Of a stretch of DNA of 64,000 nt, positions 29,891 to 40,033 are shown piece by piece. The first letter of the stretch is position 1; each line of letters opens with the position of its first letter. Origin of the DNA: Entamoeba histolytica HM-1:IMSS (Eukaryota > Evosea > Mastigamoebida > Endamoebidae); assembly GCF_000208925.1 (NCBI RefSeq), contig NW_001914910.1:1-64000 (forward strand), in the 5' to 3' direction. The position numbers and the translations under genes were made by a program. The notes beneath the pieces were generated by a model. The model made no database searches, was not told the origin of the DNA, and worked only from the letters and a program-made list of their open reading frames with translations.

Positions 29891-32122
29891 ATGTCTAAAG
29901 ACAACAAACCAACGCAGAAAGTAAATTCCAAATTCTCAAAGGAAGTGTTTCTTAAGATAAAAGGATTTATTGAAGATTCACAAAATAAAGGTTTTTTGAT
30001 TTCTGCGAATTCGTTAAGTTGTTTCAACGAAGAGGAAACAAGTGGAAATATCGTTGAAATTGAGTCTTCAGATTTGGATACTTTTAATGTGACAAAGAAG
30101 TGGACAACAATAACAGAAAAAGAAGGGACTAAAGAAGATGTCAATACGGAAAATGAGCGATTACAAGAAGCTATTAAAGGACTTCCTAATGAAATGGTTT
30201 TAAGTTTAGATGAATTTGGATTTCAATTATGGAAATTAATTCATAAAATTCCTATTATATCTTTGAATGATAATGCTCAATCTAATCAATGGTATGGAAG
30301 AGAGATTAAAATGTCTCCATCATTAATTTGTATTAATAAAAATAGAGAGTATTTGACTCCCTTCCTAAAATTTCCTCCTTTTGAGGAAGCCAAAAAAATG
30401 ATAACTCAAGAATGTTTTATTCCTAAGAATAATAATAACAAAGTTGTGTATTATTACACTAAAACTGAATTCCAAGAATGGTATAATAAAGTTGTTGTAC
30501 AACACGCAATAAATGTAAGGTCATATTTAAATATTGATCGTAATGTTGTGGTGATAATGGATGAATATTTTAAACCTTTTGTTGAACCATTACAATGTCC
30601 AGGAGTTTTTCCATTCTTTATTAAGACTGAATGCTCAGACCAAGTCAATTTTATTTCAGGAGTTATTAATTCATATCTTAATATGTTAAAGAATGAGTAT
30701 GATATTAACGAAAATACAATAGAAGGAGATATTCCTGGATTTATTAAGGAAGTACTTAATAACCATTTATTCATTTACAAATTATTAGAAAATTTAGAAC
30801 CAGCATCATCAACACCTATTAAATTTATTAATCAAAACACTAAAGTTAATATATATAACTACTTGACTAATTCTAAAAATGAATCAGAAAAGACTATGAT
30901 AACCGATTCTATACAAAAAAATGAACTTATAACTTTTATTAATCAACTTTTATTAGAAAGAAAATGTGTCACTTTAGACACAATCAAAAACTATTGTAAA
31001 ATTAGATTCCAAATAGATGTCAATGAAGAAGAGTTAAATGAAATTATAAAAACGATTGGACTTATTACTAAAACTGACTTTTGTAATGTTGAAAATAAAG
31101 ACTTTTTATTAAGTGATGTTGAAGAGTTTGTTCGTGGGATGTTATATTATCAGGAAATACCAGTTAATAGAACTGTCTTTATTGACTTTTTTGACTATCG
31201 ACTTAGTGCTGCAAATAGAATGAAAATTGTTACTGATAAGCAACACCTTAATGAAGCTATGACTATCTCAAGAGAAAGTGTACAATCAAGCATTGCAACT
31301 GCATTACTTGGTGATGGACCATTATTACCATTATTGGTTGGAATGAGTCCATTTGCTAAAGAAAAGAATGGAATGGCTTTAGAACAAAGTGGACATATAG
31401 TTATACCAAAAGAGTATATTGAATTAAGTGATTTCAAACAATGGGTATTATATATTGCCAGATATGTTAAAGAGTTGTACTTAAAAAAAAATATACATGA
31501 TACTTCTCCTAAACAATTCCTCATTGTTATACCTAAATTCTTCTATGAACTTATACAACAAATTAAGAATGAATTATCTAAACTTGGATTTGTTGTTGTC
31601 TTTATTTCTGATAATATTAGTTGTGTTACTCCATTAAGTGATATGATTAATAGAGTGATTGATAATATCATTAGAGATAGAACTATTCTTCCAGGTAAGG
31701 ATATATTAACTTTAGATTATAATTTTCAAATAGCTAAAAAAGTCATTGATGTTTGTCGAATTGATGTTATACAGATGGTGTGTTGGCCATGGAAATATTA
31801 TCATGACTCAAACCAGTTTACTTTAGGAAATATTGTTTCTGAAATTCGTAAGAGAAAAGAGTGTTATGATTTTAAGACATTATGCTCTCCAAAAAAACTC
31901 ATTGGTGCAGACCTTCCTTGTGATACTTTTAATCTTATGAATGTACCACAATTTTATAGAAATTCTATCAGGTTATTCATAGGGTCTAACAAATTTTCTA
32001 ATGCTTCTACGAAAACTGAACAATTAAATTTATTAAAAGGTGTATATCAACGATTTGGACTAATTCCTCTTCAAACTTTATTTGAGGAAGCAACCAATTT
32101 AGTAGTGAAAAGGAGCTATTAA
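29891..32122 (+). CDS. Large protein resembling two degenerate DDE-transposase domains
   Basis: 743 residues, intronless. The first half reads like a pogo/Tigger-type DDE domain: LPNEMVLSLDEFGFQLW (98-114), MSPSLICINKNREYLTPFL (141-159), FQEWYNKVV, then VVVIMDEYFKPF (219-230) and FFIKTECSDQ...SGVINSYL (242-263). Residues 345-395 look like a helix-turn-helix. A second similar block spans about 412-600: TALLGDGPLLPLLV (470-483), SDFKQWV, FLIVIPKFF (543-551) and VVFISDNISCVTPLSDMIN (569-587). The expected acidic residues are missing in several places: Pro548 stands where the second Asp would be, and the PLD-type box is altered in both halves. It is therefore probably not an active transposase and may be a domesticated DNA-binding protein. 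This is motif inference, not a search result. Confidence 0.5.
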   Translation: MSKDNKPTQKVNSKFSKEVFLKIKGFIEDSQNKGFLISANSLSCFNEEETSGNIVEIESSDLDTFNVTKKWTTITEKEGTKEDVNTENERLQEAIKGLPNEMVLSLDEFGFQLWKLIHKIPIISLNDNAQSNQWYGREIKMSPSLICINKNREYLTPFLKFPPFEEAKKMITQECFIPKNNNNKVVYYYTKTEFQEWYNKVVVQHAINVRSYLNIDRNVVVIMDEYFKPFVEPLQCPGVFPFFIKTECSDQVNFISGVINSYLNMLKNEYDINENTIEGDIPGFIKEVLNNHLFIYKLLENLEPASSTPIKFINQNTKVNIYNYLTNSKNESEKTMITDSIQKNELITFINQLLLERKCVTLDTIKNYCKIRFQIDVNEEELNEIIKTIGLITKTDFCNVENKDFLLSDVEEFVRGMLYYQEIPVNRTVFIDFFDYRLSAANRMKIVTDKQHLNEAMTISRESVQSSIATALLGDGPLLPLLVGMSPFAKEKNGMALEQSGHIVIPKEYIELSDFKQWVLYIARYVKELYLKKNIHDTSPKQFLIVIPKFFYELIQQIKNELSKLGFVVVFISDNISCVTPLSDMINRVIDNIIRDRTILPGKDILTLDYNFQIAKKVIDVCRIDVIQMVCWPWKYYHDSNQFTLGNIVSEIRKRKECYDFKTLCSPKKLIGADLPCDTFNLMNVPQFYRNSIRLFIGSNKFSNASTKTEQLNLLKGVYQRFGLIPLQTLFEEATNLVVKRSY

Positions 32123-32698
32123 TCAAAATAAATGATTTGTTTTTTAATTACATTCTTTTTTCTTATAACAGAAAAACGTTATTAATTAACTTAATTAATA
32201 TTTTGTATTTTCTTCTTATTAAAAATTTACCATACCTATTTTTTTAATAAGCATTTATGTTTATTAAGACTTCCATAATATGATTTTTATTTAAATTCTA
32301 TTTATTTTTTGATTTAAAAAAGATCATAATAAATTTCATTACTTCTATTCTAAAAATAATATAATTTATTTATAAAAGTACTTTCATACCACATAGTATA
32401 GACTTTAATTTAAATACATTAATACAACCTTTTTCAAATTATCTCTTTTTGTAATAATATCCTCTAAGATTTTAGTCTTCTTTATTAATTATTTATTCTT
32501 TTATTACTAACAAATTATTATTCTCTTATGAAATTTAAACAGTCTTTTTCAATAAAAAATATTAATACAAAAACAAATGCTTTTCTTTAAGAATATATAA
32601 AAAAACCTTAATTTATTATTTTTATGAAACTTCAAAATTATATTCTTTTTATTAACTAACGAAGAATAACAAAAGACCAAGAAAGAAAAGCCTTCAAT
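32123..32698. other. Convergent intergenic region, nothing recognised
   Basis: 576 bp of AT-rich sequence between the stops of the DDE-like gene and the RNase T2-like gene. I see no gene, repeat or strong structure. Confidence 0.5.
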
Positions 32699-33436
32699 TT
32701 AATAAGCACATTTTGTCTCTCTTGGAGTTGGTGGCATTTCTGCAAAATAGAAATAATCAGGACATTGTTGTTGTCCAATAATTTCCGGACATTCAGTTTG
32801 TAAAAATTTATCTGCTGATGGAGTGAAACAAACATTTACTGAAGTGAGCATTTGTTTATCTTCAGGATTTTCACATCTCCATTGAACTGGAGCAAGGAAA
32901 CCACGAACAGAAAGTAAGTCATTAATTTTTTGTTTAGAATAAACGTATTGTTTACCAGGAATGTAATTATAATGTCTTAATGTTGTCCATACGTTATAAT
33001 TTTGGAAAAGAAGTAAAGTAGCATTGAAATATCCATATGGAGTATGATATTCTTTTGGTAAACATGTTCCATGAATAACATATGATTTAGCTGCTATATC
33101 ACATTCACTATATCCACTCCAATAATTAGATATTTCTGATTGATAGAAATAATTATGATTTATTAAATTTGGTATAAAACTCTCTAAATCATCCCTTCTT
33201 CCATCAAAGTCACAACACTTCTTTGTTGTTCCATCTTCAATTACAGCTAATCCATTTAATACCATCCCATCTTCAATTATTACTTTATCTTTTGGAATAC
33301 TACACTTCTCAATTGAACACATTCCTCCAATCCAATTATATGACAACATATATTTTGAGTCTTTCGAAACTTCATACTTCTTATATGAGTCACACCATGT
33401 CCCTAGTGCTGAAACAATAAATATCACTCCAATCAT
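32699..33436 (-). CDS. Secreted RNase T2-like protein with altered active site
   Basis: 245 residues with an N-terminal signal peptide (MIGVIFIVSALGTW, cleavage near residue 14-17). A cysteine-rich body has the order of RNase T2 enzymes: NWIGGMC (34-40), a CAS I-like segment VLNGLAVIEDG (59-69), CCDFDG, FIPNL...YFYQSEISNYWSGY, then the CAS II-like YVIHGTCLPKEY (119-130). In active RNases T2 CAS I has His in the HGLWP motif; here Asn61 replaces it. In CAS II the HEW part of HEWxKHGTC is replaced by Lys-Ser-Tyr, leaving only His122. It is therefore likely a catalytically weak or inactive secreted or lysosomal family member. A GAACTTTTAAAA element precedes the start. Confidence 0.72.
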   Translation of the reverse strand: MIGVIFIVSALGTWCDSYKKYEVSKDSKYMLSYNWIGGMCSIEKCSIPKDKVIIEDGMVLNGLAVIEDGTTKKCCDFDGRRDDLESFIPNLINHNYFYQSEISNYWSGYSECDIAAKSYVIHGTCLPKEYHTPYGYFNATLLLFQNYNVWTTLRHYNYIPGKQYVYSKQKINDLLSVRGFLAPVQWRCENPEDKQMLTSVNVCFTPSADKFLQTECPEIIGQQQCPDYFYFAEMPPTPRETKCAY

Positions 33437-34731
33437 TTAATTGTTTAAATTTTATTTTTAAAAGTTCTTTTGGATCTCTTAATTTTTCAAGTTCATTTTC
33501 TTTTTCAAATATCTTTTTTTTTAATTTTTATAAATTTTGTTATATATAACTTTAAAAATTATTGGATCTTTTCTTAAATTATTTTTCTAAATACAAAGTA
33601 TCAAACCAATACGTCTCTCTAACAAAATACTAAATAAGTACCACCCCTTTATAAATAAATTAGTTGTTCAAAGTTATATTTGTTTTTGTTAATGTAATTT
33701 ATTTTTTGTTTTTCCTTTCTATTACTTGGGTTTAAATTCCTTAAAATAATGGGAAAAATCTTCAATTAGTATCTTTTTATTTTTAGCTTTTCATTTAATT
33801 GTTCATTTTATAAAATTTAATATATCACTTTTTTAAAAAGTATAAATTGTATTTTAAGAGAGTTTAGTATTTGTAATAGAAAACATTTTATTAAATAATA
33901 CAATAAACCCCCAATGTATATTTAAAACAAAAGCTATACCTTTTTTATTGAAACACCTCCTTTCTTTCATAATACTTTTTATACCCCCAAATTTATTAAC
34001 TCTAATTGATTTTTCATTAACGCCATCAAATAAACAAATTTACTATTCAATCAATATTTTTGTTTTTTTTTTTTAATTCTTTGCCATTATTTTTATAAAT
34101 CAAAAAATTCTTTTTGAGGTTATTTGTTATTTGATTAAATACAAAATGAAAGAAAGATAAAGAGAATAATAGAAGAATGAAAATGATAAATAAATATAAA
34201 TGATAAAATAATATTTAAATATCTATAATTTATTAGAATGACTTACTATTTAACTTATATTGTTATTTTTACTTCTTTTTTATTTTGTGATATGTTGTGT
34301 TATTTCTATTTGATTATATTTTTGTTATATTATTTTTGTTGTTTATCTCATAAATTATGTTTTATTTCATTTATTGTCTTAAATCACAACTATCCAGTCA
34401 TTAGTGTTGTTACAACATGAAACAACAATATTAAAGAAGAGTCAAAAACAAAGACACTCACAATAAAAGAAGAAAGACATATAAAAAGAAACAAGAAGAA
34501 GTAAAGAAGAAATAAGAAAAATTGAATAAAAGTATTTCTTTTGAAAATAGACTCTCAAATGATATAATTTATTCCCCTTTTTATTTCTTTTCCTTTCTTG
34601 ATTCATTCTTTTTCTTTATTTACGTTAAAAAAAGGAAAAAAAAAAGTATAAAAACTGAGAATAAAACGAATATTTTCTAAAAATAAATGAAAAAAGGAGA
34701 AAATAATAAACTGTAAAAATTATTGCGTGAG
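33437..34731. other. 1.3 kb gene-poor region between divergent genes
   Basis: It separates the minus-strand RNase T2-like gene from the plus-strand DYRK kinase. Near its left end 33450-33467 is the GAACTT plus TATA-like promoter of the RNase gene. The remainder is AT-rich, with a purine-rich block (34138-34200), a T-rich block (34240-34380) that yields only a spurious hydrophobic ORF, and an A-rich leader just before the kinase. No gene is supported. Confidence 0.5.
33450..33467 (-). promoter_or_regulatory. GAAC plus TATA-like promoter of the RNase T2-like gene
   Basis: Minus-strand reading GAACTTTTAAAAATAAAA, 14-31 bp upstream of the ATG. It matches the combined element seen at other genes in the window. 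Confidence 0.55.
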
Positions 34732-36762
34732 ATGGCTCTTGCATCTATTCACAGTGCTTTTTATCCCCTTGATAAAGTGATGGAAATATCAGGTCCTACA
34801 GAAAGGCCATTCTCTATTCTTAAAGCACAAACCACTCGATTAATATCAACATATGTACATATTAACCCTGAATTTCAATATCATGACGTTCCAAGGGTAA
34901 TACTTACAGAACCTAAAACTCCAATGCATAATTATGGATTAGATAATAGTAATTATGAATTAATTGTACGTGTTGGAGATATATTAGGTACTTCTACATC
35001 ATTTGAAGGAAAAGAATATTCAATGAATCCAAATGTTATTACACAATATAAAGTTATTAGTAAATTAGGACAAGGAACATTTGGACAAGTATTTAAATGT
35101 AAAGATCTTCAACATGATAGAGAAGTTGCTATTAAAATATTAAAAAATAAAAAAGCATATTTTAGACAAGGAATGCTTGAAATTACCGCTTTATTGTTAT
35201 TAAATAAATTTTATGATACAAAAAAACAAATAGTAGAAATCTTAGATCACTTTTTATATTGTAATCATCTTTGTATTGTCACAGAATTACTTGGATGTTC
35301 ATTATATGAATTAATGAAATTAAACAAAAAATCTGGATTTTCATTACCAACTATTCAAACTTTAAATAAACAAATATTAGAATGTCTTGTTGTTTGTAAA
35401 CAAGCATGTATTATTCATTGTGACATTAAACCAGAAAATATATTATTAACAGGAATATCATCAAAACTAAAACTAATTGATCTTGGTTCATGTTGTTTTG
35501 ATAATTATTCATTATATTCATATATCCAATCAAGATTTTATCGTGCACCAGAAGTATGTATTGGTTATAGATATAATTGTGCAATAGATATGTGGTCTTT
35601 TGGTTGTATGGTTGCAGAAATGTTCTTTGGAATTCCATTATTTGTTGCAAATAGTGAATTAGGATTATTAAGAAAACAAATTAAATTCCTTGGAATGCTT
35701 CCAGCAGAGATGTTAAATAGTGGAACTAAAACAGAAAATTATTTCAATCGTTTCTATCATGCAGATGGTACTTTTGAGTATGTTTTGAAAGATGATGAAG
35801 AATTTGAAGAAGAATATTGTGTAGAATTACCTGAAGAAAAGGATTACTTTAAGAAAAAGAGTTTAAAGGAATTAGTGTATTTACATAATATTATTTTAGA
35901 TGTTTCTAAAATTCCTGTTGATCCTGCAACATTACGACTTACATTATTTGATTTTTTGAGTAAATGTTTAGCATACAAACCAGAAGATAGATTAACTCCA
36001 CAAGAGGCATTAGTTCATCCATTGTTTAATGCAAAATTAAAATCAGAAAAGGATATGAAAAAGAAAGTAAAAGTACCAAATTTACAACTAAAAACTCCAA
36101 AGAAAAAACATGAAATTAAGAAAGAAGATAGATTACAAGAGTTAGGATATAATTCAAATAGAATTAATACTAATTCCCCATTAGACTATTATAAAGCATT
36201 TTTAAAACAATTGGAACAAGGACATATTCCATTAATTACTGAAGAAAATCCATTTGAAGAAGAAATGACTCCGGAAAGTCTTTCATTAGTTTTCCAAAAG
36301 GAAAGAATGATTCCACAAACAAAAATAGAAAAACAATGTCATACACCAAGAAGAATTCGTGCTGTTTCATTTGATGGACCTGCAATTAATAAAGAAGTTC
36401 ATCAAACAAAAGTTCCTTTACATACTCACACTGGTTCATTAGGTACAATTGAATCAACAGAATCTAAATCAAAGAAGAAAAATTATAAAATTCCTACTCT
36501 CAAAAAAGTCAGTCGTGAAGGTTCTGGTTCATTAATGTCATCTTCTGAACCTTCAAATTCAACAGTAAGTACTCCAAGAAGAAGACTCTTATCACTTGTT
36601 TCTCCTAGAAAAACAGAATCTCCACAAGAAAGTCCAAGAAGTTCAACTAAATTAAGTTTCCTTATACCTTCATTTATGAGAAAAAGAAGTAATTCTCCAA
36701 GTGGAGGAAGTTCAGATAATGAAGGTTCTGTTCAAGAACTTTCATCAACTCCTGAAAGATGA
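34732..36762 (+). CDS. DYRK/Yak1-type protein kinase, second copy in window
   Basis: 676 residues from the ATG at 34732; the frame extends three codons upstream only to a TTG. The kinase domain (about 106-425) has GQGTFGQVF, Lys135 in AIK, HCDIKPEN (229-236), DLGSC replacing DFG (250-254) and YIQSRFYRAPEV in the activation loop (from 264), the DYRK signature. An acidic insertion (DDEEFEEEYC) follows subdomain X. The C-terminal 190 residues are Ser/Pro/Arg-rich with many SPR and TPR sites (STPRRRLLSLVSPRK), likely phosphorylation targets. It is clearly paralogous to the kinase at 14371-16253 but has a longer tail and a divergent DLG motif. Confidence 0.9.
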   Translation: MALASIHSAFYPLDKVMEISGPTERPFSILKAQTTRLISTYVHINPEFQYHDVPRVILTEPKTPMHNYGLDNSNYELIVRVGDILGTSTSFEGKEYSMNPNVITQYKVISKLGQGTFGQVFKCKDLQHDREVAIKILKNKKAYFRQGMLEITALLLLNKFYDTKKQIVEILDHFLYCNHLCIVTELLGCSLYELMKLNKKSGFSLPTIQTLNKQILECLVVCKQACIIHCDIKPENILLTGISSKLKLIDLGSCCFDNYSLYSYIQSRFYRAPEVCIGYRYNCAIDMWSFGCMVAEMFFGIPLFVANSELGLLRKQIKFLGMLPAEMLNSGTKTENYFNRFYHADGTFEYVLKDDEEFEEEYCVELPEEKDYFKKKSLKELVYLHNIILDVSKIPVDPATLRLTLFDFLSKCLAYKPEDRLTPQEALVHPLFNAKLKSEKDMKKKVKVPNLQLKTPKKKHEIKKEDRLQELGYNSNRINTNSPLDYYKAFLKQLEQGHIPLITEENPFEEEMTPESLSLVFQKERMIPQTKIEKQCHTPRRIRAVSFDGPAINKEVHQTKVPLHTHTGSLGTIESTESKSKKKNYKIPTLKKVSREGSGSLMSSSEPSNSTVSTPRRRLLSLVSPRKTESPQESPRSSTKLSFLIPSFMRKRSNSPSGGSSDNEGSVQELSSTPER

Positions 36763-36925
36763 TTTTTTTTAATTTATTTCCATTCATCATTTGATACTTT
36801 GTAAATCAATAATTTAATAATCTTTCATTTGTTATTGTTTTTGAATGATTTTAAAATAATAATTTTGATTTATGTTGATATTATTTCCTTTAAAAAACAC
36901 AAAATGATAGAATTATGTTATTTTT

Positions 36926-36933
36926 AACCCTAA
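36926..36933. promoter_or_regulatory. AACCCTAA motif upstream of IMP4
   Basis: AACCCTAA lies 40 bp before the start codon. Related ACCCT-core motifs precede SAM synthetase, bystin, NAA10 and eIF2alpha here. It resembles the telo-box of plant ribosome-biogenesis promoters, but that parallel is only suggestive. Confidence 0.35.
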
Positions 36934-36972
36934 AAAAAATTAAAATAAAAATTAAAAAAATTTCAGAAAGAA

Positions 36973-37915
36973 ATGGTTTGTGGATTGTGCATTGTTAAAT
37001 ACATGATTATATCATATCACTTCATATGAAAAGAAAATACATATTCAATGAATATAGCAAAAACAAACATCAAGGTTACGAAGAGAATATTTAATGAAAA
37101 AAAGTATGGAAAAATATGATAAAACACGACTTGACAAACAAGCCATTATTGCTCAAACAATTGAGAATGGAACTCAATTGCCTGCTCATGCAAAAGAAGG
37201 GTTTGATGTTGCAATGACTAGAATGGATGCTGAAGATGATGCAACAAGACAAGTTTCAACATACGATAGTGAATATGCAATGGCAGGAGTTAAAGATCCA
37301 AATGTTTTTATTACAACATCAAAAGACCCATCAAGCAAATTAAAAGAATTTGTTAAAGAAATTAAGTTAATTATTCCAAATTCAACAAGAATTAACAGAG
37401 GTAATATTCAAATTAAACAATTAGTTGAAACATGTAGAAGTCATGATGTAACTGATTTGATTATTGTTCATGAAAATAGAGGAGAACCAGATGGAATGAT
37501 TATTTCACATTTTCCATATGGACCAACAGCATATTTTGGGTTATATAATGTTGTTTCTAGACATGAAACAAAAACATCTAAAACATTTAGTGAAGTATAT
37601 CCACACTTAATATTTGATAATCTCACTACACCATTAGGTAAACGATTTGAAATGATACTTAAATATTTATTCCCTGTACCAAAAAGTGATTCAAAAAGAG
37701 TAATGACATTTTCTAACAGTAGTGATTATATTACATTTAGACATCATGCATATGATTATAATGAAGAACATCAATTAGTTCTTCAAGAAATTGGTCCAAG
37801 ATTTGATTTACGACCATACCAAATCAAACTAGGAACAATTGATATGGATTATGCAGAAAATGAATGGATATTAAGAAGTTTCATTAATTCAGCTTCAACA
37901 AGAAAATTACTTTGA
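36973..37915 (+). CDS. IMP4: U3 snoRNP protein IMP4 (Brix domain), two exons
   Basis: Exon 1 appears to be the start codon alone (36973-36975). An 82-nt intron (GTTTGT...TATAG, 36976-37057) follows, then exon 2 (37058-37915). The spliced 286-residue protein starts MQKQTSRLRREYLMKKSMEK, which restores the conserved IMP4 N-terminus (RLRREYLYRKS-like). An unspliced start at 37094 would remove it. The Brix domain covers about residues 90-275, with FITTSKDPSSKLKEFVKE, NRGNIQIKQLVETCRSHDVTDLIIVHENRGEPDGMIISHFPYGPT and PHLIFDNLTTPLGKR. IMP4 works with MPP10 and IMP3 in the small-subunit processome for 18S rRNA maturation in the nucleolus. Confidence 0.9.
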
Positions 37916-38022
37916 TTGAAATTAAATATTTTTTAATACCTCATTAACATTTAATTTTATGTTGCATAACTTTCTTCATCAATTTTATTCAACTTCAAAA
38001 TGTCATTAATTTATTATAACAA

Positions 38023-39399
38023 ATGAATAAGAATAACATCAGTGAACTTTATGCACAATGTATTCAATTATGTAACACAAATAAAGTCAATAAAAAAAAT
38101 GCATGGGATGTTCCTATTATTGATTTGATGCAAGACATAATTAATGAAAATGATGATAAAAGCAAATTCCAAAGAGCTAGTACTTCTATTGATGCTTCAT
38201 TGTTGATTTATTCTTATAGAGTTGATGATATTTATCAAGCATTTGCTAATTTTGCTGAATTAATAACTACAAATCAACTAGACAAAGAAGTAAATGTTCA
38301 AAGTCAACAAACTGAGTATAAAGATAAGACTCTTCATATAAGAAAACCTAAAAAACTCAAATTACAAACACTTGAAAAATATCCAGCAAATTTAATTAAT
38401 AAATCTTCAAGAAAGTCATATCAAAATGACTTGTTGTTCAAAGTATATCTTCAAAAATATAATACTCATTTTTTATCATTAATTGGTGATCACGCTTCAT
38501 TTCTTGGTGATTGGAATCAATCCATTAATATCACTTCTTATGTTCAAGACGATTTAACTACAGAAATACCTTGTTGTCTCAATTTTGATAAAATTCAACA
38601 ACACCATATAACTTCACAACATTCTCAACAACTACAACAACATCAATATGATTTTACAGAATTGGATGATTTATGTGGTGAGGATAAACAAAAACCAATT
38701 CTTGGAATACCTGTTACAACACCTGGATATTCTTATTACAACAAATTATTATTTAAAGAATGGTATCATAACCAAAAAAGGCATTCAAATAGACACAGAG
38801 AGAAATCAAAGACAAGAGAAATTGACTTAACAATAATTCCAAATCACATAACACTACCTTTGCTTTCTTCTTACACATATTCTACTTTTAAAAAGAAAGA
38901 AATACCTAAATTTTCACTTCCTACTAAAATATTGAAATGGTCAGTAAATTGGAGTGTTGATTCATTAGGTCATTGGGATGATGATATTATTGAGAATGAC
39001 TCTTCTTATGATGAAGTTGAAGATACTTTTATTGATAATGGTATGAAATCTTGTGTCACTGAAGTAACAACTTGTCTCAGTCAGAGTCATTCACAATGGA
39101 ATATTATTCAACCACCAAAACAATTTAATACAAATCCACTCCAATGTGTAGAACATCAAAAAACACTTGATTACCCAACACTAGAACAATGTGTTCAATC
39201 AGTGATTCTTAATTCTAACACAAAAACTATTTCATTTGAAACAATATACAACCAAACACTTCTTCAATTATCATCTAAATTACATCCAGAAGCTACTATT
39301 CATTATGTTTTTGTAGTGACATTGATATTAGCAAATAAGAAACAGTATCATCTCTTAAACCCATCAATAAATCAATTATCAGTGAAAATCATTGACTAA
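38023..39399 (+). CDS. Condensin subunit CAP-H (Barren/Brn1, gamma-kleisin)
   Basis: 458 residues. The N-terminal block LYAQCIQLCNTNKVNKKNAW...LIDLMQDII followed by STSIDASLLIYSYRVDDIYQA (about 55-75) is the conserved kleisin segment of Barren/CAP-H. A middle motif YDFTELDDLCGED (208-220) resembles the aromatic-acidic CAP-H block. The C-terminus LHPEATIHYVFVVTLILANKKQYHLL (about 417-443) matches the winged-helix end that binds the SMC head. At 458 residues it is much shorter than animal or yeast CAP-H, mainly through loss of linker. It bridges SMC2/SMC4 heads and recruits HEAT subunits for chromosome condensation. Intronless. It lies about 110 bp after IMP4 on the same strand. Confidence 0.82.
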   Translation: MNKNNISELYAQCIQLCNTNKVNKKNAWDVPIIDLMQDIINENDDKSKFQRASTSIDASLLIYSYRVDDIYQAFANFAELITTNQLDKEVNVQSQQTEYKDKTLHIRKPKKLKLQTLEKYPANLINKSSRKSYQNDLLFKVYLQKYNTHFLSLIGDHASFLGDWNQSINITSYVQDDLTTEIPCCLNFDKIQQHHITSQHSQQLQQHQYDFTELDDLCGEDKQKPILGIPVTTPGYSYYNKLLFKEWYHNQKRHSNRHREKSKTREIDLTIIPNHITLPLLSSYTYSTFKKKEIPKFSLPTKILKWSVNWSVDSLGHWDDDIIENDSSYDEVEDTFIDNGMKSCVTEVTTCLSQSHSQWNIIQPPKQFNTNPLQCVEHQKTLDYPTLEQCVQSVILNSNTKTISFETIYNQTLLQLSSKLHPEATIHYVFVVTLILANKKQYHLLNPSINQLSVKIID

Positions 39400-40033
39400 T
39401 TCATTCATTTAGAATTTATGATAGAAGGGATTTAACATTATTTGTGCAATTTCAAAAAGGAATTGATATTTTAAAACGAAAAAAAACAGTTTAGTATTTT
39501 TAGACATCAATTACAAATAAAGATTTTGACTTTTTCATTTTTGAAAAGGACATTTTTGAGCTGTTGGCATGTTGTAGAAATGACTCGAAGTTCTTCTATA
39601 ATTAAACAAGTCATTCAACAGTTAAAAAAAGTCCAGATTTATTTCAAGTTCATTTTGACAGGACATTCAATCTTGTTGTCAATCGTCATGTTTTTATTTC
39701 AAGAAAGCATTGAACTAACTTTATTGGTCAAGTCAAGCAAGGTATTGTTTATCTCAAAGACTATCTGTTCTCTGTAGTACTTCATTAGTCCGTCCATGAG
39801 AACCATCAAAATTGAAAACCCTAACCGAACCCTAGAAATTTTCTAAAAATAAGAAATAAGAATAATCCCGAAAGGACATAACCAAAGAATGTAAGAAATG
39901 AAGAAAATGAAGAGGAATGATTAAGTTAAATTCATTCACAAAGAAAAGGAATGAACAACAGAATTTTTTTGAAGAAGAAACCCTCCAGGAATATTTAAAG
40001 AGAATAAGAAACTAAAAAAGTTCAAAGAAGAAA
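39400..40033. other. Intergenic region upstream of SAM synthetase
   Basis: 634 bp. A 39775-39900 patch contains AAAACCCTAA (39815-39824) and GAACCCTAG (39827-39835), two AACCCTA-type motifs 12 bp apart. AAACCCT recurs at 39978-39984, 50 bp before the SAM synthetase ATG. These are probable promoter elements. The 83-residue ORF at 39526-39777 lacks coding character and I do not accept it. Confidence 0.45.

Noticed and set aside
34238..34420. 60-residue hydrophobic ORF with many Tyr/Leu/Phe
   Set aside because: Product of a T-rich block. It was considered as a small membrane protein, but it lacks any family pattern, unlike the PMP3 ORF at 56098.
34723..34731. Three-codon N-terminal extension of the DYRK kinase
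   Set aside because: The extension starts at TTG. The first ATG is 34732. The same reasoning moved the starts of the genes at 25943, 45198, 53541 and 62185.
39526..39777. 83-residue plus-strand ORF before SAM synthetase
   Set aside because: The frame opens at an ATT/TTG-rich leader, has no recognisable domain or promoter motif and lacks coding-like codon use.
39811..39840. Possible interstitial telomere repeat (AACCCTAA twice)
   Set aside because: There are only two irregular copies and no array, so promoter motifs are the better reading.
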